A DNA stretch of 59,271 nucleotides from Pseudomonadota bacterium (GTDB lineage Bacteria > Pseudomonadota > Alphaproteobacteria > Azospirillales > Azospirillaceae): NCBI GenBank assembly GCA_023423695.1, contig JAFAFA010000130.1, positions 1 through 59,271 of the forward strand, read 5' to 3'. Under the pieces are notes generated by a model. The model did not search any database. It had not been told where the DNA came from and saw nothing but the letters and a program-made list of their open reading frames with translations. Made by a program: the position numbers and the translations under genes. Below are positions 23,654 to 32,161 of the stretch, one piece after another. Within the stretch, counting starts at the first letter, position 1; each line of letters opens with the position of its first letter.

Positions 23654-26161
23654 ATGACCAAGCCGCAGCCTGTCCCGGACGAGCCCGCGACCAGCCGGAT
23701 GGGGGGCGGGCCCGACCCGAATACCCAACCGAACGCTCGTTCCATCACTCAGCCGAACGTCCGATCGGGAAGCGGACCGGATGCGCTGATGGCGGCGCGG
23801 GTGGAAGAGCTGGAGCGGGAAAATGCGCGGCTGCGGGCCGCCCTCGCCACCGCCTGTACCGGCTGCGACGACCTGCTGACTGTCACCGCGCTCAACGAGG
23901 ATCTCCGAACCGCCTTCGATGCCCTGGAGCACAGCCGCGCCGCCCATGCCGACAGTGAAAGGCGGCTGCGCGCCATCCTGGACAGCGCCGTCGGCCATGC
24001 CATCCTGACTTTGGCGCCGGACGGCAGGGTGACCAGCTGGAATCCCGGCTCCGTCCGCATCCTGGGCTGGACGGAGGAGGAGGCGAAAGGCCGACCGGTC
24101 GCTTTCCTCTTCCCGCCGGAGGATGTCGTGACCGGCGTGCCCGACGCGCTGAGGCTGCGGGCGCTGGCCGAAGGGCGCATCCAGGAGGAGCGCGCCTTCC
24201 GTCGCCGCGACGGGGCCATGGTCTGGGGCGCGCTGACCATCCTGCCGCTGCAGGGCGACGAGGAGGGCTACCTGTGGATCCTGCACGACCGCTCCGACGA
24301 GCGGCGGATGGAGGAGGCCATTGCCGACGCGCGCAAGCGCGCCAGCGACATCCTGGACAGCATCGACGAGGCGCTGGTGGCGCTCGACCGCGACTACCGG
24401 GTGATCTACCAGAACCGGCGGTCCGAGCAAATCGGCCATCAGCCGCTGTCGGCGATGCGGGGCCGCCGCCTGTGGGAGATCTGGCCCCAGCTCGCCGGCT
24501 CCGACTTGGAGGCGCTGTGCCGCAAGACCATGACGGAGCGGGTGCCGACCAGCATGGAGAAACGCCTGGACGGCGAGGACACCACGCTGTGGCTGGAGAT
24601 TCGCATCCTGCCGACGGCGGAGGGGGTGGGCTGCTTCTCCCGCGACATCACCATGCGCAAGCGTGCGGAGGAGGAGGCGCGCGCCTCGCACGAGCGGGCG
24701 GTCATGATCCTGGAAAGCATCAGCGACGCCTTCTTTGCCGTCGATCACGACTGGCGCTTTACCTACATCAACCGAAAGGCGGAACAGTTATGGGGCCGGT
24801 CGCGCGACACCCTGCTGGGCCGGCGCATCTGGGATGCCTTCCCCAAGGTGCTGGGCAGCGAGGCGTTCGAAGCGCAGAAGCAGGCCGTGCGTGAAGGTCG
24901 CGAGATGACCATCGAGGTGAAGTCGCCCATCCTCGGCGATTGGATCGAGATCAGCATGTATCCCAGTCCGGACGGGCTGTCGGTCTATTTCCGCGACATC
25001 ACCGCCCGCCGGCAGGCGCAGCAGGCCCTGATGCAGGCGAAGGAGACGGCGGAGGCGGCCGACCACGCCAAGGGCAAGTTCCTGGCCGCCGCCAGCCACG
25101 ACCTGCGCCAGCCGCTGCAGGCGCTGCTACTGTTCGTCGACGTGCTGAAGCCCCATGTGCAGGGCAGCCAGGGCGCCAACGCGCTGATGCATCTCGGCCG
25201 CGGGCTGGACGCGCTGAAGGAATTGCTCGACAGCCTGCTGGACATGTCGCGGCTCGACGCCGGGGTGGTGCAGCCGAACATCGAGACCGTGCCCCTGGTT
25301 CCCCTGTTCGACCACATCGCCGCGTCCTACCGGCCGGTCGCGGCGGCCAAGGGGCTGGAGCTGCATGTGCTGTCCTGCAACGCCGCCGCCCGCACCGACC
25401 GCACGCTGCTGACCCGCATGGTGCGCAATCTGGTGGAGAACGCGCTGCGCTACACCGAGAACGGCCGGATCGACATCGAATGCCGACAGGCCGGCGGCCG
25501 CCTGCTGATCGAGGTGCGCGACACCGGCATCGGCATCCCGCCCGACCATCTGGAGCGCATCTGGGAGGAGTTCCATCAGGTCGGCAATCCGGAACGCGAC
25601 CGCAACCGCGGCCTCGGCCTTGGCCTCGCCATCGTGCGGCGGCTGTCGCAGCTGCTGAACCATCCGGTGGACGTCCAGTCGAAGCCGGGGCAGGGGACCA
25701 GCTTCGTCATCGCCCTGCCGCTCGGCCGGACCATCGAGAGGCCGCTCAGCCCGGCGGAGGCGGCGACGACCGGCCACGGCCGCTTCGCCGTGGTGGTGGA
25801 TGACGACGCCATCGTTCTGCTGGGGCTGGAGACGATCTTCCGCGAATGGGGTTATGAGGTGCTGGTCGCCGGTTCCGCCGAAAAGGCGGTGGAGGCGCTG
25901 CGGCGCAGCGGCCGCCGTCCCGATCTGATCGTCGCCGACTACCGGCTGCGCGAAGGCCGCTTCGGGACGGAAGCCGTCGCCGGCATCCGCGCGCTGTTCG
26001 AGGGGGCGGGCGGCCCGCCGGTTCCGGGCCTGATCTTGACCGGCGAGACCGGCCCCGAATGCGAACGCGACGCCTCCGCCCATGGGCTGGGCATCATCCA
26101 CAAGCCGGTGACGCCGCGCCAGCTCAGCCATGCGCTCGGCGAGCTGTTGGGGGTGCAGTGA
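23654..26161 (+). CDS. Multi-PAS hybrid sensor histidine kinase/response regulator
   Basis: 835 residues, with no membrane segment, so cytoplasmic. In order: a coiled coil (VEELERENARLRAAL, about 48-62), three PAS domains (about 100-215, 225-340, 345-455), then a histidine kinase with His482 in SHDLRQPLQAL. ATP-binding boxes follow: N box NLVENALRYTE, G1 DTGIGIPPDHL and GLGLGLAIVRRL. A C-terminal receiver domain has the phospho-acceptor Asp762 in VADYRL and the conserved lysine in IHKPVTP. No DNA-binding partner gene adjoins it. The signal is unknown; PAS domains could bind a cofactor or small ligand. The ribosome binding site is weak. Confidence 0.9.
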   Translation: MTKPQPVPDEPATSRMGGGPDPNTQPNARSITQPNVRSGSGPDALMAARVEELERENARLRAALATACTGCDDLLTVTALNEDLRTAFDALEHSRAAHADSERRLRAILDSAVGHAILTLAPDGRVTSWNPGSVRILGWTEEEAKGRPVAFLFPPEDVVTGVPDALRLRALAEGRIQEERAFRRRDGAMVWGALTILPLQGDEEGYLWILHDRSDERRMEEAIADARKRASDILDSIDEALVALDRDYRVIYQNRRSEQIGHQPLSAMRGRRLWEIWPQLAGSDLEALCRKTMTERVPTSMEKRLDGEDTTLWLEIRILPTAEGVGCFSRDITMRKRAEEEARASHERAVMILESISDAFFAVDHDWRFTYINRKAEQLWGRSRDTLLGRRIWDAFPKVLGSEAFEAQKQAVREGREMTIEVKSPILGDWIEISMYPSPDGLSVYFRDITARRQAQQALMQAKETAEAADHAKGKFLAAASHDLRQPLQALLLFVDVLKPHVQGSQGANALMHLGRGLDALKELLDSLLDMSRLDAGVVQPNIETVPLVPLFDHIAASYRPVAAAKGLELHVLSCNAAARTDRTLLTRMVRNLVENALRYTENGRIDIECRQAGGRLLIEVRDTGIGIPPDHLERIWEEFHQVGNPERDRNRGLGLGLAIVRRLSQLLNHPVDVQSKPGQGTSFVIALPLGRTIERPLSPAEAATTGHGRFAVVVDDDAIVLLGLETIFREWGYEVLVAGSAEKAVEALRRSGRRPDLIVADYRLREGRFGTEAVAGIRALFEGAGGPPVPGLILTGETGPECERDASAHGLGIIHKPVTPRQLSHALGELLGVQ

Positions 26162-26239
26162 CCGGGCCTGCGCCCTTCCTGCCGTTCGGCGGGGCGATGC
26201 ATCTGCTGCACCGGCGGCGCCCCGCCGGAGGATGAGGCC

Positions 26240-26644
26240 TCAGCCCTGCTCGATCAGGTCGGCGCAGGCGTTCACCGCGGCAGCGGCGTAGGGGCGGATG
26301 CGCGCCGGGATCTGCGACGGGTTGATGCCCGGGCCGAGGATGCCGACGCCGACCGGCTTCATGAACTGAAGCTGCAGGTCGATCAGGCTGCGGATCACCG
26401 CATGGCCCATGACGTTGCCGTGCTCGGTCTCGCCCCGCTCGATGATGCCCAGAGCCACCGCGCCGGCGACGTCGTCGCGCATCAGCAGGCGCTTGATCGC
26501 CAGCGGCTTTTCCATCGAGCCGGGAACCCAAACCTCCGCGACGATGCCGAGACCCCGGCGGGCGGCGACCGCGCGCGCCTCGTCCAGCATCTCCTCCCCT
26601 TCCTTACGGTGGAACCGTCCGAGCACGATGCCGATGTTGCTCAC
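26240..26644 (-). CDS. ribH: 6,7-dimethyl-8-ribityllumazine synthase, archaeal/short type
   Basis: 134 residues if begun at the GTG at 26644, which has an AGAGG-rich Shine-Dalgarno. The enzyme joins 5-amino-6-ribitylaminouracil with dihydroxybutanone phosphate in riboflavin synthesis. VPGSMEKPLAIKRLL, ALGIIERGETEH and VGILGPGINPSQ follow the family, with the proton-transfer histidine in GETEH. The wording (KRLL-x-x-DDV, ERGETEH, GPG) is closer to short archaeal lumazine synthases than to the usual bacterial form. No other rib gene is nearby, so it may be a second copy. In-frame sequence upstream to 26743 encodes an Arg/Ser-rich stretch with 5-residue repeats; I take it as untranslated. Confidence 0.8.
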   Translation of the reverse strand: MSNIGIVLGRFHRKEGEEMLDEARAVAARRGLGIVAEVWVPGSMEKPLAIKRLLMRDDVAGAVALGIIERGETEHGNVMGHAVIRSLIDLQLQFMKPVGVGILGPGINPSQIPARIRPYAAAAVNACADLIEQG

Positions 26645-27057
26645 CCTCTGTCTCTCCCCTGATTGGCGGCCTGAAGTCCGGCGGTCTGAAGTATTACGGT
26701 CTGAACCTGCGCCCAAACTGTCGCGTCGCCGGGCAAAGCGCAAGGGGCGTCACCTGTACGAAAAATTCCGCTGACCAATGGAAGATTTCGCGCTCCATTT
26801 TCATGGGCGGACTGTCTCCCGCCGCACCGCATCAAGGCTTCGGCGAAGGATAACCGTTTGCGGTCAAGGTCCGGCTTTGAATACGGTTCGCTCCCAACTG
26901 CGGCAGGCCGTCGCAGCGTGCTACAAATCGGTACAAATCGCTCGCCGCCGCTTGTGTTGCGACCATGTAGTAATGAGTGGGTATGGCGCGCGCCGGTCCC
27001 GGCCTGCAGGGCGGCGCGGTCGTAACAGATCGGTCAGGCGAATCCGGAACGGCAATC
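26645..27057. other. Intergenic region between ribH and the unknown two-gene operon
   Basis: Divergent promoter region of 413 bp. It contains three 15-bp direct repeats next to ribH (26667-26711) and a 10-bp near-tandem repeat (TACAAATCG at 26922 and 26932). No open frame has a recognisable product, and no clear sigma70 hexamers were found. Confidence 0.5.
26667..26711. repeat. Three 15-bp tandem repeats upstream of ribH
   Basis: Units begin with CGGYCTGAA at 26667, 26682 and 26697, an exact 15-bp period. They lie 23 bp upstream of the ribH GTG. Because 15 is a multiple of three, they encode a 5-residue repeat in the frame of ribH if that frame is translated. They may be operator copies or a slippage-made array. 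Confidence 0.6.
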
Positions 27058-28164
27058 ATGTTGAAGGGTGCGATCGAATACGCGCCGTCGACCTTCGAGG
27101 AACGGGGGGCCGCGGTGGCCTTCACCACGCCGCTGCTGTCCCAGACCCGCGTGCGCCGCGGCGAGCGGTCCAAGCTGGAGGTGCTGATCCCCAGCCTGTC
27201 GCAGGGCATGGGCATCTATGTGGTCTCCTGGAAATCGGTGCCCGAGATGGTGTCGATGACCATGCACGACCGCTATCTCCATGACCTGATCGTGAAGGAG
27301 GACGCCTGTTCCCCGCACGAGATCCGCCGGGCGACGCTGAAGGCGGCGCGGCGCGGGCTGGCCGGGCCGAAGGCGGCGCAGGCTGCCCGCCTCGCGCTGG
27401 AGGAGGATGAGGAGCAGAGTACCCTCACCCATTACCTGCTGATCCTGTCGATCCTGAAGGCGGTCGGGCTGGAATCGCCGGACATGCTGAAGGCCGGCAT
27501 CGACACCGACGAAGGGCAGCGGTTGACCCGCCAGCTGATGACCCGCGCGGCGGAAAGCCTGCGGATGGACGCGACGCTGCTCTATTCCCGGCTGGCCGAC
27601 GTCGCCGCGGTTGCCGCCCCGGTCGGGCTGGCGCACTCGCCCAAACCGGGCCGGCTGGTGCGCGGGCTGACCGACCTGAAGGGCTTCCGCGACAGCCTGA
27701 CCGACTGGGCGCGCGAAGTGCCGAGCGAGGCCGCCCCGGTCGCCGCCTTCTGCGCGGAGGTGGCGCAGCACACCATCGCCATCGGCGACAAGGTTCTGGG
27801 CGACTTCCATCGCCGCATCGAGGCGATCGGACCGCTGATGCGCGATTGGGACAGCGAGATCGTCCGCGTGCGCGCCCAGGCGGCGCGGATGGCGTGGCTG
27901 CTCGACGGCTGGAGCCACATCACCGGGGCCTGGGAAGTGGCGCAGACCGAGGACCACCACCAGCAGGCCGCGACCGTCAACGACCTGTTCCGCATCCTCC
28001 CCTTGCTGCCGAGGAAGGAGTCCAGCCGCGACTTCGTGGAGGATTCCAAGCAGGTGAGACAGGCCCAGCGCCGTTCCGTCCGTATGCTGGAGGACTGGCG
28101 CACGGGCCAGATGGACATGGACGCCATCCGCCGGATCGAGGCGGTGAAGGCGCGCTCGCCATGA
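27058..28164 (+). CDS. Conserved-looking hypothetical protein, first gene of two-gene operon
   Basis: 368 residues, not recognised. It is soluble, with no signal peptide or membrane segment. The N-terminal part (AIEYAPSTFEERGAAVAFTTP, then LEVLIPSLSQGMGIYVVSWK) looks like a compact beta-rich unit. From about residue 80 on the sequence is alpha-helical, with many Ala/Leu/Arg and a conserved-looking GDKVLGDFHRRIEAIGPLM segment. It ends overlapping the next gene by four bases (ATGA), so the two products may act together. The ATG at 27058 is the first of its frame after the intergenic region. Confidence 0.65.
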   Translation: MLKGAIEYAPSTFEERGAAVAFTTPLLSQTRVRRGERSKLEVLIPSLSQGMGIYVVSWKSVPEMVSMTMHDRYLHDLIVKEDACSPHEIRRATLKAARRGLAGPKAAQAARLALEEDEEQSTLTHYLLILSILKAVGLESPDMLKAGIDTDEGQRLTRQLMTRAAESLRMDATLLYSRLADVAAVAAPVGLAHSPKPGRLVRGLTDLKGFRDSLTDWAREVPSEAAPVAAFCAEVAQHTIAIGDKVLGDFHRRIEAIGPLMRDWDSEIVRVRAQAARMAWLLDGWSHITGAWEVAQTEDHHQQAATVNDLFRILPLLPRKESSRDFVEDSKQVRQAQRRSVRMLEDWRTGQMDMDAIRRIEAVKARSP

Positions 28165-29618
28165 AGGGCCCAGGAGTGGAGAAGGGGGCGGACGGATCCG
28201 GACAGGGCAAGGCCGACCGCCTGCCGGGGTTGGAAAGCCGGCTGTTCGACATTCCCGAGGACAAGTTCATCGAGGTCGTCCGCCTGCTGGAGCGGGTGCG
28301 CGACCATCCCGACGTGCGCCAGACCTTCGCCGCCATCCGCCCACGGCTGGTCCAGGTGCGGCCCGACCGCCGCCCTACAATGAAGCGTGTCCTGTGCATG
28401 CCGTTCGAGGATGTGCTGGAGAGCTTCAGCGGGGTTGACGTGCCGCTGGGCCGCATCGAGCGGCGGGTCATCGAACCGGTCTGGCGGCTGGTGACGGAGT
28501 GCGGCGATACCGCACTGATCGACCAACTCGACCGTCAGGTGCAGGAAACCGCGCCCGGCAACATCAACGCGCTGCGCAACATCGGGCGCCGGCTATGGCC
28601 GATGGCCGCCGAGGCCATCCGCGGGGCGGTGGAGCGGGACGGATCGAGCCAAGTGGTCAGGCTGCTGCTGCACGGTGACGAGGAGCTGCGGCGGCAGGTA
28701 CTGGATGTCGCCGCCTTCCTCGACATCGGCCTGACGGTGGAGGCGCTGAAGGACGCGCTGGCGCCCAAGCCGCTGCCGACGCTGAACGACCACCATGTCG
28801 AGGCCATCGAGCAGGCGGCCCAGGCGGCGGCGCGCCAATCGCCGACGCTTGTCTATTATCTGCTGCTGGCCGCCGCCTCCCGCATGGCGAACCCGGCCGA
28901 CCTGCTGGCCGTGCTGAACGACATCGACCTCGGCAAGGCGCGGCGGGAGCAGCCGGTGATCTTCGCCCAACTGAGCGGTCTGGTGGTCACCAATCTGGAG
29001 GAGCGGACCGCCCGGCTGGACGGCAAAGGCACCGGCAAGGGCAAGAGCGATGGCGCCGGGCCGGGCGGGGCCGCCATCGCCCCGGAAGAGGCCATCGCCA
29101 TCGCCGAACGACTGATCGCCAGCGTCCACACCACCTCCGCCGTCATGGATTTCCTGGCCGAGCCGGTCTATCGCGAGCGGCTGGACGCGGTGAAGACGGC
29201 GGTGCGGACCATGGTGACCGGCAGCGTTCTCGACACGGCGCCCCAGGGCATTTTGACTGCGGTGCCGGCCCCCACCGCCAATGGCCGACCGGTTGCCGTG
29301 GACGACGATGCCCAGACGGCGGCGGAGGACCACGCCCGCGCCTTGCGCCGGTGCGAGGGGCTGGCCGACGCGCTCGGCCTGCACCAGCCGCTGAAGGACG
29401 CCATGGCATCGATGGAAAAGGGCCTGCTGGAGCGGGCTCAGGCCCTGCTGGCGCAGTATCCGAAGGCCACCGTCCACCCGGACGACGCGGAGACGGCGGA
29501 GATCAACCTCTTCTACGCCCTGCGCCTGCTGGAAATGGTCGCCGGCCCCGCCAAGGCGGACCGGCTCCGCACCGCCATCATGGCCGCGACGGGCGAGTTC
29601 GCGGGGGATGGGGGGTAG
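28161..29618 (+). CDS. Conserved-looking hypothetical protein, second gene of two-gene operon
   Basis: 485 residues, not recognised. It is soluble and mainly alpha-helical. LFDIPEDKFIEVVRLLERV opens a helical N-terminal domain, and VLCMPFEDVLESFSG follows at about residue 77. A low-complexity linker (GKGTGKGKSDGAGPGGAA) sits near residue 290-310. The C-terminal part has helix pairs that resemble repeat scaffolds, but no family could be named. It is translationally coupled to the upstream gene. A hairpin at 29624-29644 lies just after its stop, so the operon appears to be these two genes only. Confidence 0.65.
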   Translation: MKGPGVEKGADGSGQGKADRLPGLESRLFDIPEDKFIEVVRLLERVRDHPDVRQTFAAIRPRLVQVRPDRRPTMKRVLCMPFEDVLESFSGVDVPLGRIERRVIEPVWRLVTECGDTALIDQLDRQVQETAPGNINALRNIGRRLWPMAAEAIRGAVERDGSSQVVRLLLHGDEELRRQVLDVAAFLDIGLTVEALKDALAPKPLPTLNDHHVEAIEQAAQAAARQSPTLVYYLLLAAASRMANPADLLAVLNDIDLGKARREQPVIFAQLSGLVVTNLEERTARLDGKGTGKGKSDGAGPGGAAIAPEEAIAIAERLIASVHTTSAVMDFLAEPVYRERLDAVKTAVRTMVTGSVLDTAPQGILTAVPAPTANGRPVAVDDDAQTAAEDHARALRRCEGLADALGLHQPLKDAMASMEKGLLERAQALLAQYPKATVHPDDAETAEINLFYALRLLEMVAGPAKADRLRTAIMAATGEFAGDGG

Positions 29619-29623
29619 GGGTT

Positions 29624-29644
29624 CCCTCTCCCGGGGGGAGAGGG
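29624..29644. terminator. Stem-loop between convergent genes
   Basis: CCCTCTCCC (29624-29632), loop GGG, GGGAGAGGG (29636-29644) form a perfect 9-bp stem. It lies between the end of the unknown operon (29618) and the end of the leftward symporter gene (29652), so it could serve both. On the plus strand it is followed by CGCTTTCTC, a modest T-rich tail. Confidence 0.6.
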
Positions 29645-29651
29645 CGCTTTC

Positions 29652-30647
29652 TCACGACGCTGCCGGAAGGGCGTCGCGCGCCTCTTCTTCGTCGGCGTAG
29701 CGGCGGGCCAGGACGGCACCGACCATCAGCTGGATCTGATGGAACACCATCACCGGCAGCAGCACCAAGCCGGCGGTCGCCGGGGCGAACAGCACGCCGG
29801 CCATCGGCACGCCGCTGACCAGCGACTTCTTCGAACCGCAGAAGACGATCACCGCCTCATCCGCGCGGGAGAAGCCCAGGCGGCGGCTGAGCAGGGTCGT
29901 GCCGACCAGGAAAAGCGCCAGGATCGCGCAGTCGATCAGCACCACCATGCCCAGCGCCGCCGGCGGCACCTGATGCCACAGCCCGTTCACCACCGCCTCG
30001 CTGAAAGCGATGTAGACGACCAGCAGGATCGACCCGCGGTCGGTGAACTTCAGCATCGTCTTGTGCCGCGCCGCCCAGGCGCCGACCCAGCGCCGCAGAA
30101 GCTGTCCGGCGACGAAGGGAAGCAGAAGCTGCGCCGCGATGGTCTGCAGCGTGTCCAGCGACAGCGCGCCCCCCTGCACGTTCAGGAACAGCGCCACCAG
30201 CAGCGGCGTCATCAGGATGCCGGAGATGTTGGACAGGGTGGAACTGCACACCGCCGCCGCGACGTTGCCCCGCGCCATCGAGGTGAAGGCGATGGAGGAC
30301 TGGACGGTGGACGGCAGAAGGCAGAGGAACTGCACCCCGACCGCCAGGGCCGGCGGCAGCAGGCTGTGCGGCAGCACCGCCGTCACCGCCCAACCGATCA
30401 GCGGGAAGGCGGCGAAGGTCAGTCCGAAGATCAGCAGGTGCAGGCGCCAGTGCGACAGGCCCGCCACCACCTCTTCCCGCGGCAGGCGGGCGCCGTGCAG
30501 GAAGAACAGCAGCGCGATGGCCGCCTCCGCCAGCCAATTCACCCCCTGGGCCAACTGGCCCTGCACCGGCAGCACGGTCGCCAGCCCGACGGTCGCCACC
30601 AGGGCCATGGTGAAACCATCCATGTTCGGGCGCGGTACGCGGATCAT
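29652..30647 (-). CDS. Bile acid:sodium symporter (SLC10/YfeH-like) family protein
   Basis: 331 residues with about nine to ten membrane segments. WLAEAAIALLFFLHGARLPRE and the polar crossover AITFTSMARGN-like region (seen as SSIAFTSMARGNVAA) match the SBF-like/YfeH branch. FCGSKKSLVSGVPMAGVLF is characteristic of this branch. The ATG at 30647, with AGGAG nine bases upstream, starts the first conserved residues; an upstream in-frame start at 30665 is unlikely. It is divergent from the liu operon. The branch transports organic anions in some members, but the substrate here is unknown. Confidence 0.85.
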   Translation of the reverse strand: MIRVPRPNMDGFTMALVATVGLATVLPVQGQLAQGVNWLAEAAIALLFFLHGARLPREEVVAGLSHWRLHLLIFGLTFAAFPLIGWAVTAVLPHSLLPPALAVGVQFLCLLPSTVQSSIAFTSMARGNVAAAVCSSTLSNISGILMTPLLVALFLNVQGGALSLDTLQTIAAQLLLPFVAGQLLRRWVGAWAARHKTMLKFTDRGSILLVVYIAFSEAVVNGLWHQVPPAALGMVVLIDCAILALFLVGTTLLSRRLGFSRADEAVIVFCGSKKSLVSGVPMAGVLFAPATAGLVLLPVMVFHQIQLMVGAVLARRYADEEEARDALPAAS

Positions 30648-30878
30648 CGTTGCAGGCTCCTCCAAATACGGCGTCCCAGGTATACGGTATCCAAACTACC
30701 CCTGCACCGCAGCAATATGAAAGCGCGACTATGCCGCACCCAGCCCACCGGTGCGCATGGCAGCCTTGAAATGATTATCTTTTTCGCCGCGTTTCCGCGA
30801 TGCGGCAGTGTATACGCAACGGCGGTCGGCCCTTAATCCCTTGAGGAAGTGCAGGTTTTTACAGCCCTCAGCTACCCC

Positions 30879-30907
30879 TTGCCTCGCGCCCTGCCATACG
30901 GTAACGT
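30879..30907 (+). promoter_or_regulatory. Possible promoter of the liu operon
   Basis: TTGCCT (30879-30884), 17-nt spacer, TAACGT (30902-30907). The -10 candidate lies inside the palindrome at 30894-30911. The spacing is canonical, but the -10 match is weak. Confidence 0.35.
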
Positions 30908-30911
30908 ATGG
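30894..30911. promoter_or_regulatory. Palindrome upstream of liu operon, candidate operator
   Basis: CCATACG (30894-30900), GTAA, CGTATGG (30905-30911) form perfect 7-bp arms, 38 bp before the isovaleryl-CoA dehydrogenase start. Leucine/isovalerate operons in proteobacteria are commonly controlled by MerR-type LiuR at an ACG-containing palindrome in this position. The match to LiuR is inference. No liuR gene is in the window. Confidence 0.5.
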
Positions 30912-30949
30912 TCAAAGAACGGATGATTTCCCAGGGGAGCGATACGTCC

Positions 30950-32122
30950 ATGCTGTCCAACCAGTACCCCAGCCTGAATTTCGACCTCGGTGAGTCGGCC
31001 GACATGCTGCGCGATTCGGTGCGGAGCTTCGCCGCCAACGAGATCGCCCCCCGCGCCGCCGAGATCGACCGGACCAACGAGTTCCCGAACGAGCTGTGGC
31101 GCAAGATGGGCGACCTCGGCATCCTCGGCGTGACGGTCGAGGAGGAGTATGGCGGCGCCGGCATGGGCTATCTGGAGCATGTCGTGGCGATGGAGGAGGT
31201 CTCCCGCGCCTCGGCCTCGGTGGGCTTGAGCTACGGCGCCCACTCCAACCTCTGCGTCAACCAGATCCGCAAGAACGGCACCGAGGAGCAGAAGCGCCGC
31301 TACCTGCCCAAGCTGATCTCCGGCGAGCACATCGGCGCGCTGGCGATGTCGGAGCCGAACGCAGGGTCCGACGTGGTGTCGATGAAGCTGCGGGCCGAGA
31401 AGAAGGGCGACCGTTACGTCCTGAACGGCACCAAGATGTGGATCACCAACGGCCCCGACGCCGACACGCTGGTGATCTACGCCAAGACCGACATCAACGC
31501 CGGCCCGCGCGGCATCACCGCCTTCCTGGTGGAGAAGGGCTTCAAGGGCTTCTCGGTGGCGCAGAAGCTGGACAAGCTGGGCATGCGCGGCTCCAACACC
31601 GGCGAGCTGGTGTTCGAGGACTGCGAGGTGCCGGAGGAGAACATCCTGGGCGGCGTCGGCCGTGGCGTGAACGTCCTGATGTCCGGCCTGGATTACGAGC
31701 GCGCGGTGCTGTCCGGCGGTCCGCTCGGCATCATGCAGGCCTGCATGGATGTGGTCATCCCCTATGTCCACGACCGCAAGCAGTTCGGCCAGTCCATCGG
31801 CGAGTTCCAGTTGATGCAGGGCAAGCTGGCCGACATGTACACGATCATGAACGCCGCCAAAGCCTATGTGTACGCCGTGTGCAAGGCCTGCGACCGTGGC
31901 GAGACCACCCGCAAGGATGCCGCCGCCGCGATCCTGTTCTCCGCCGAAAAGGCGACCTGGATGGCGCTGGAGGCCATTCAAACGCTGGGGGGCAACGGCT
32001 ACATCAATGAGTACCCGACCGGCCGCCTGCTGCGCGACGCCAAGCTCTACGAGATCGGCGCCGGCACCAGCGAAATCCGCCGCATGCTGATCGGGCGCGA
32101 ACTGTTCAAGGAAACGGCCTGA
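30950..32122 (+). CDS. liuA: Isovaleryl-CoA dehydrogenase
   Basis: 390 residues from the ATG at 30950 (GGGGAG upstream). Upstream in-frame starts at 30908 would overlap the palindromic operator and are rejected. The enzyme oxidises isovaleryl-CoA to 3-methylcrotonyl-CoA in leucine breakdown. Substrate type is supported by two features: the base glutamate in LDYERAVLSGGPLG, the position specific to isovaleryl-CoA dehydrogenases, and its absence from the usual YEGT site, here YEIGAGTSE. MSEPNAGSDVVSM and MWITNGPDADTLV bind FAD. It is first in an operon with both carboxylase subunits, the hydratase and HMG-CoA lyase. Confidence 0.93.
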   Translation: MLSNQYPSLNFDLGESADMLRDSVRSFAANEIAPRAAEIDRTNEFPNELWRKMGDLGILGVTVEEEYGGAGMGYLEHVVAMEEVSRASASVGLSYGAHSNLCVNQIRKNGTEEQKRRYLPKLISGEHIGALAMSEPNAGSDVVSMKLRAEKKGDRYVLNGTKMWITNGPDADTLVIYAKTDINAGPRGITAFLVEKGFKGFSVAQKLDKLGMRGSNTGELVFEDCEVPEENILGGVGRGVNVLMSGLDYERAVLSGGPLGIMQACMDVVIPYVHDRKQFGQSIGEFQLMQGKLADMYTIMNAAKAYVYAVCKACDRGETTRKDAAAAILFSAEKATWMALEAIQTLGGNGYINEYPTGRLLRDAKLYEIGAGTSEIRRMLIGRELFKETA

Positions 32123-32161
32123 GGCCGGACGGAAAAGACCGAGGGAAAGGGACCGACCACC

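Noticed and set aside
26667..26711. CRISPR-like array at the three 15-bp repeats
   Set aside because: Units are only 15 bp, contiguous and without spacers; no cas genes are present. No other CRISPR-like array was seen.
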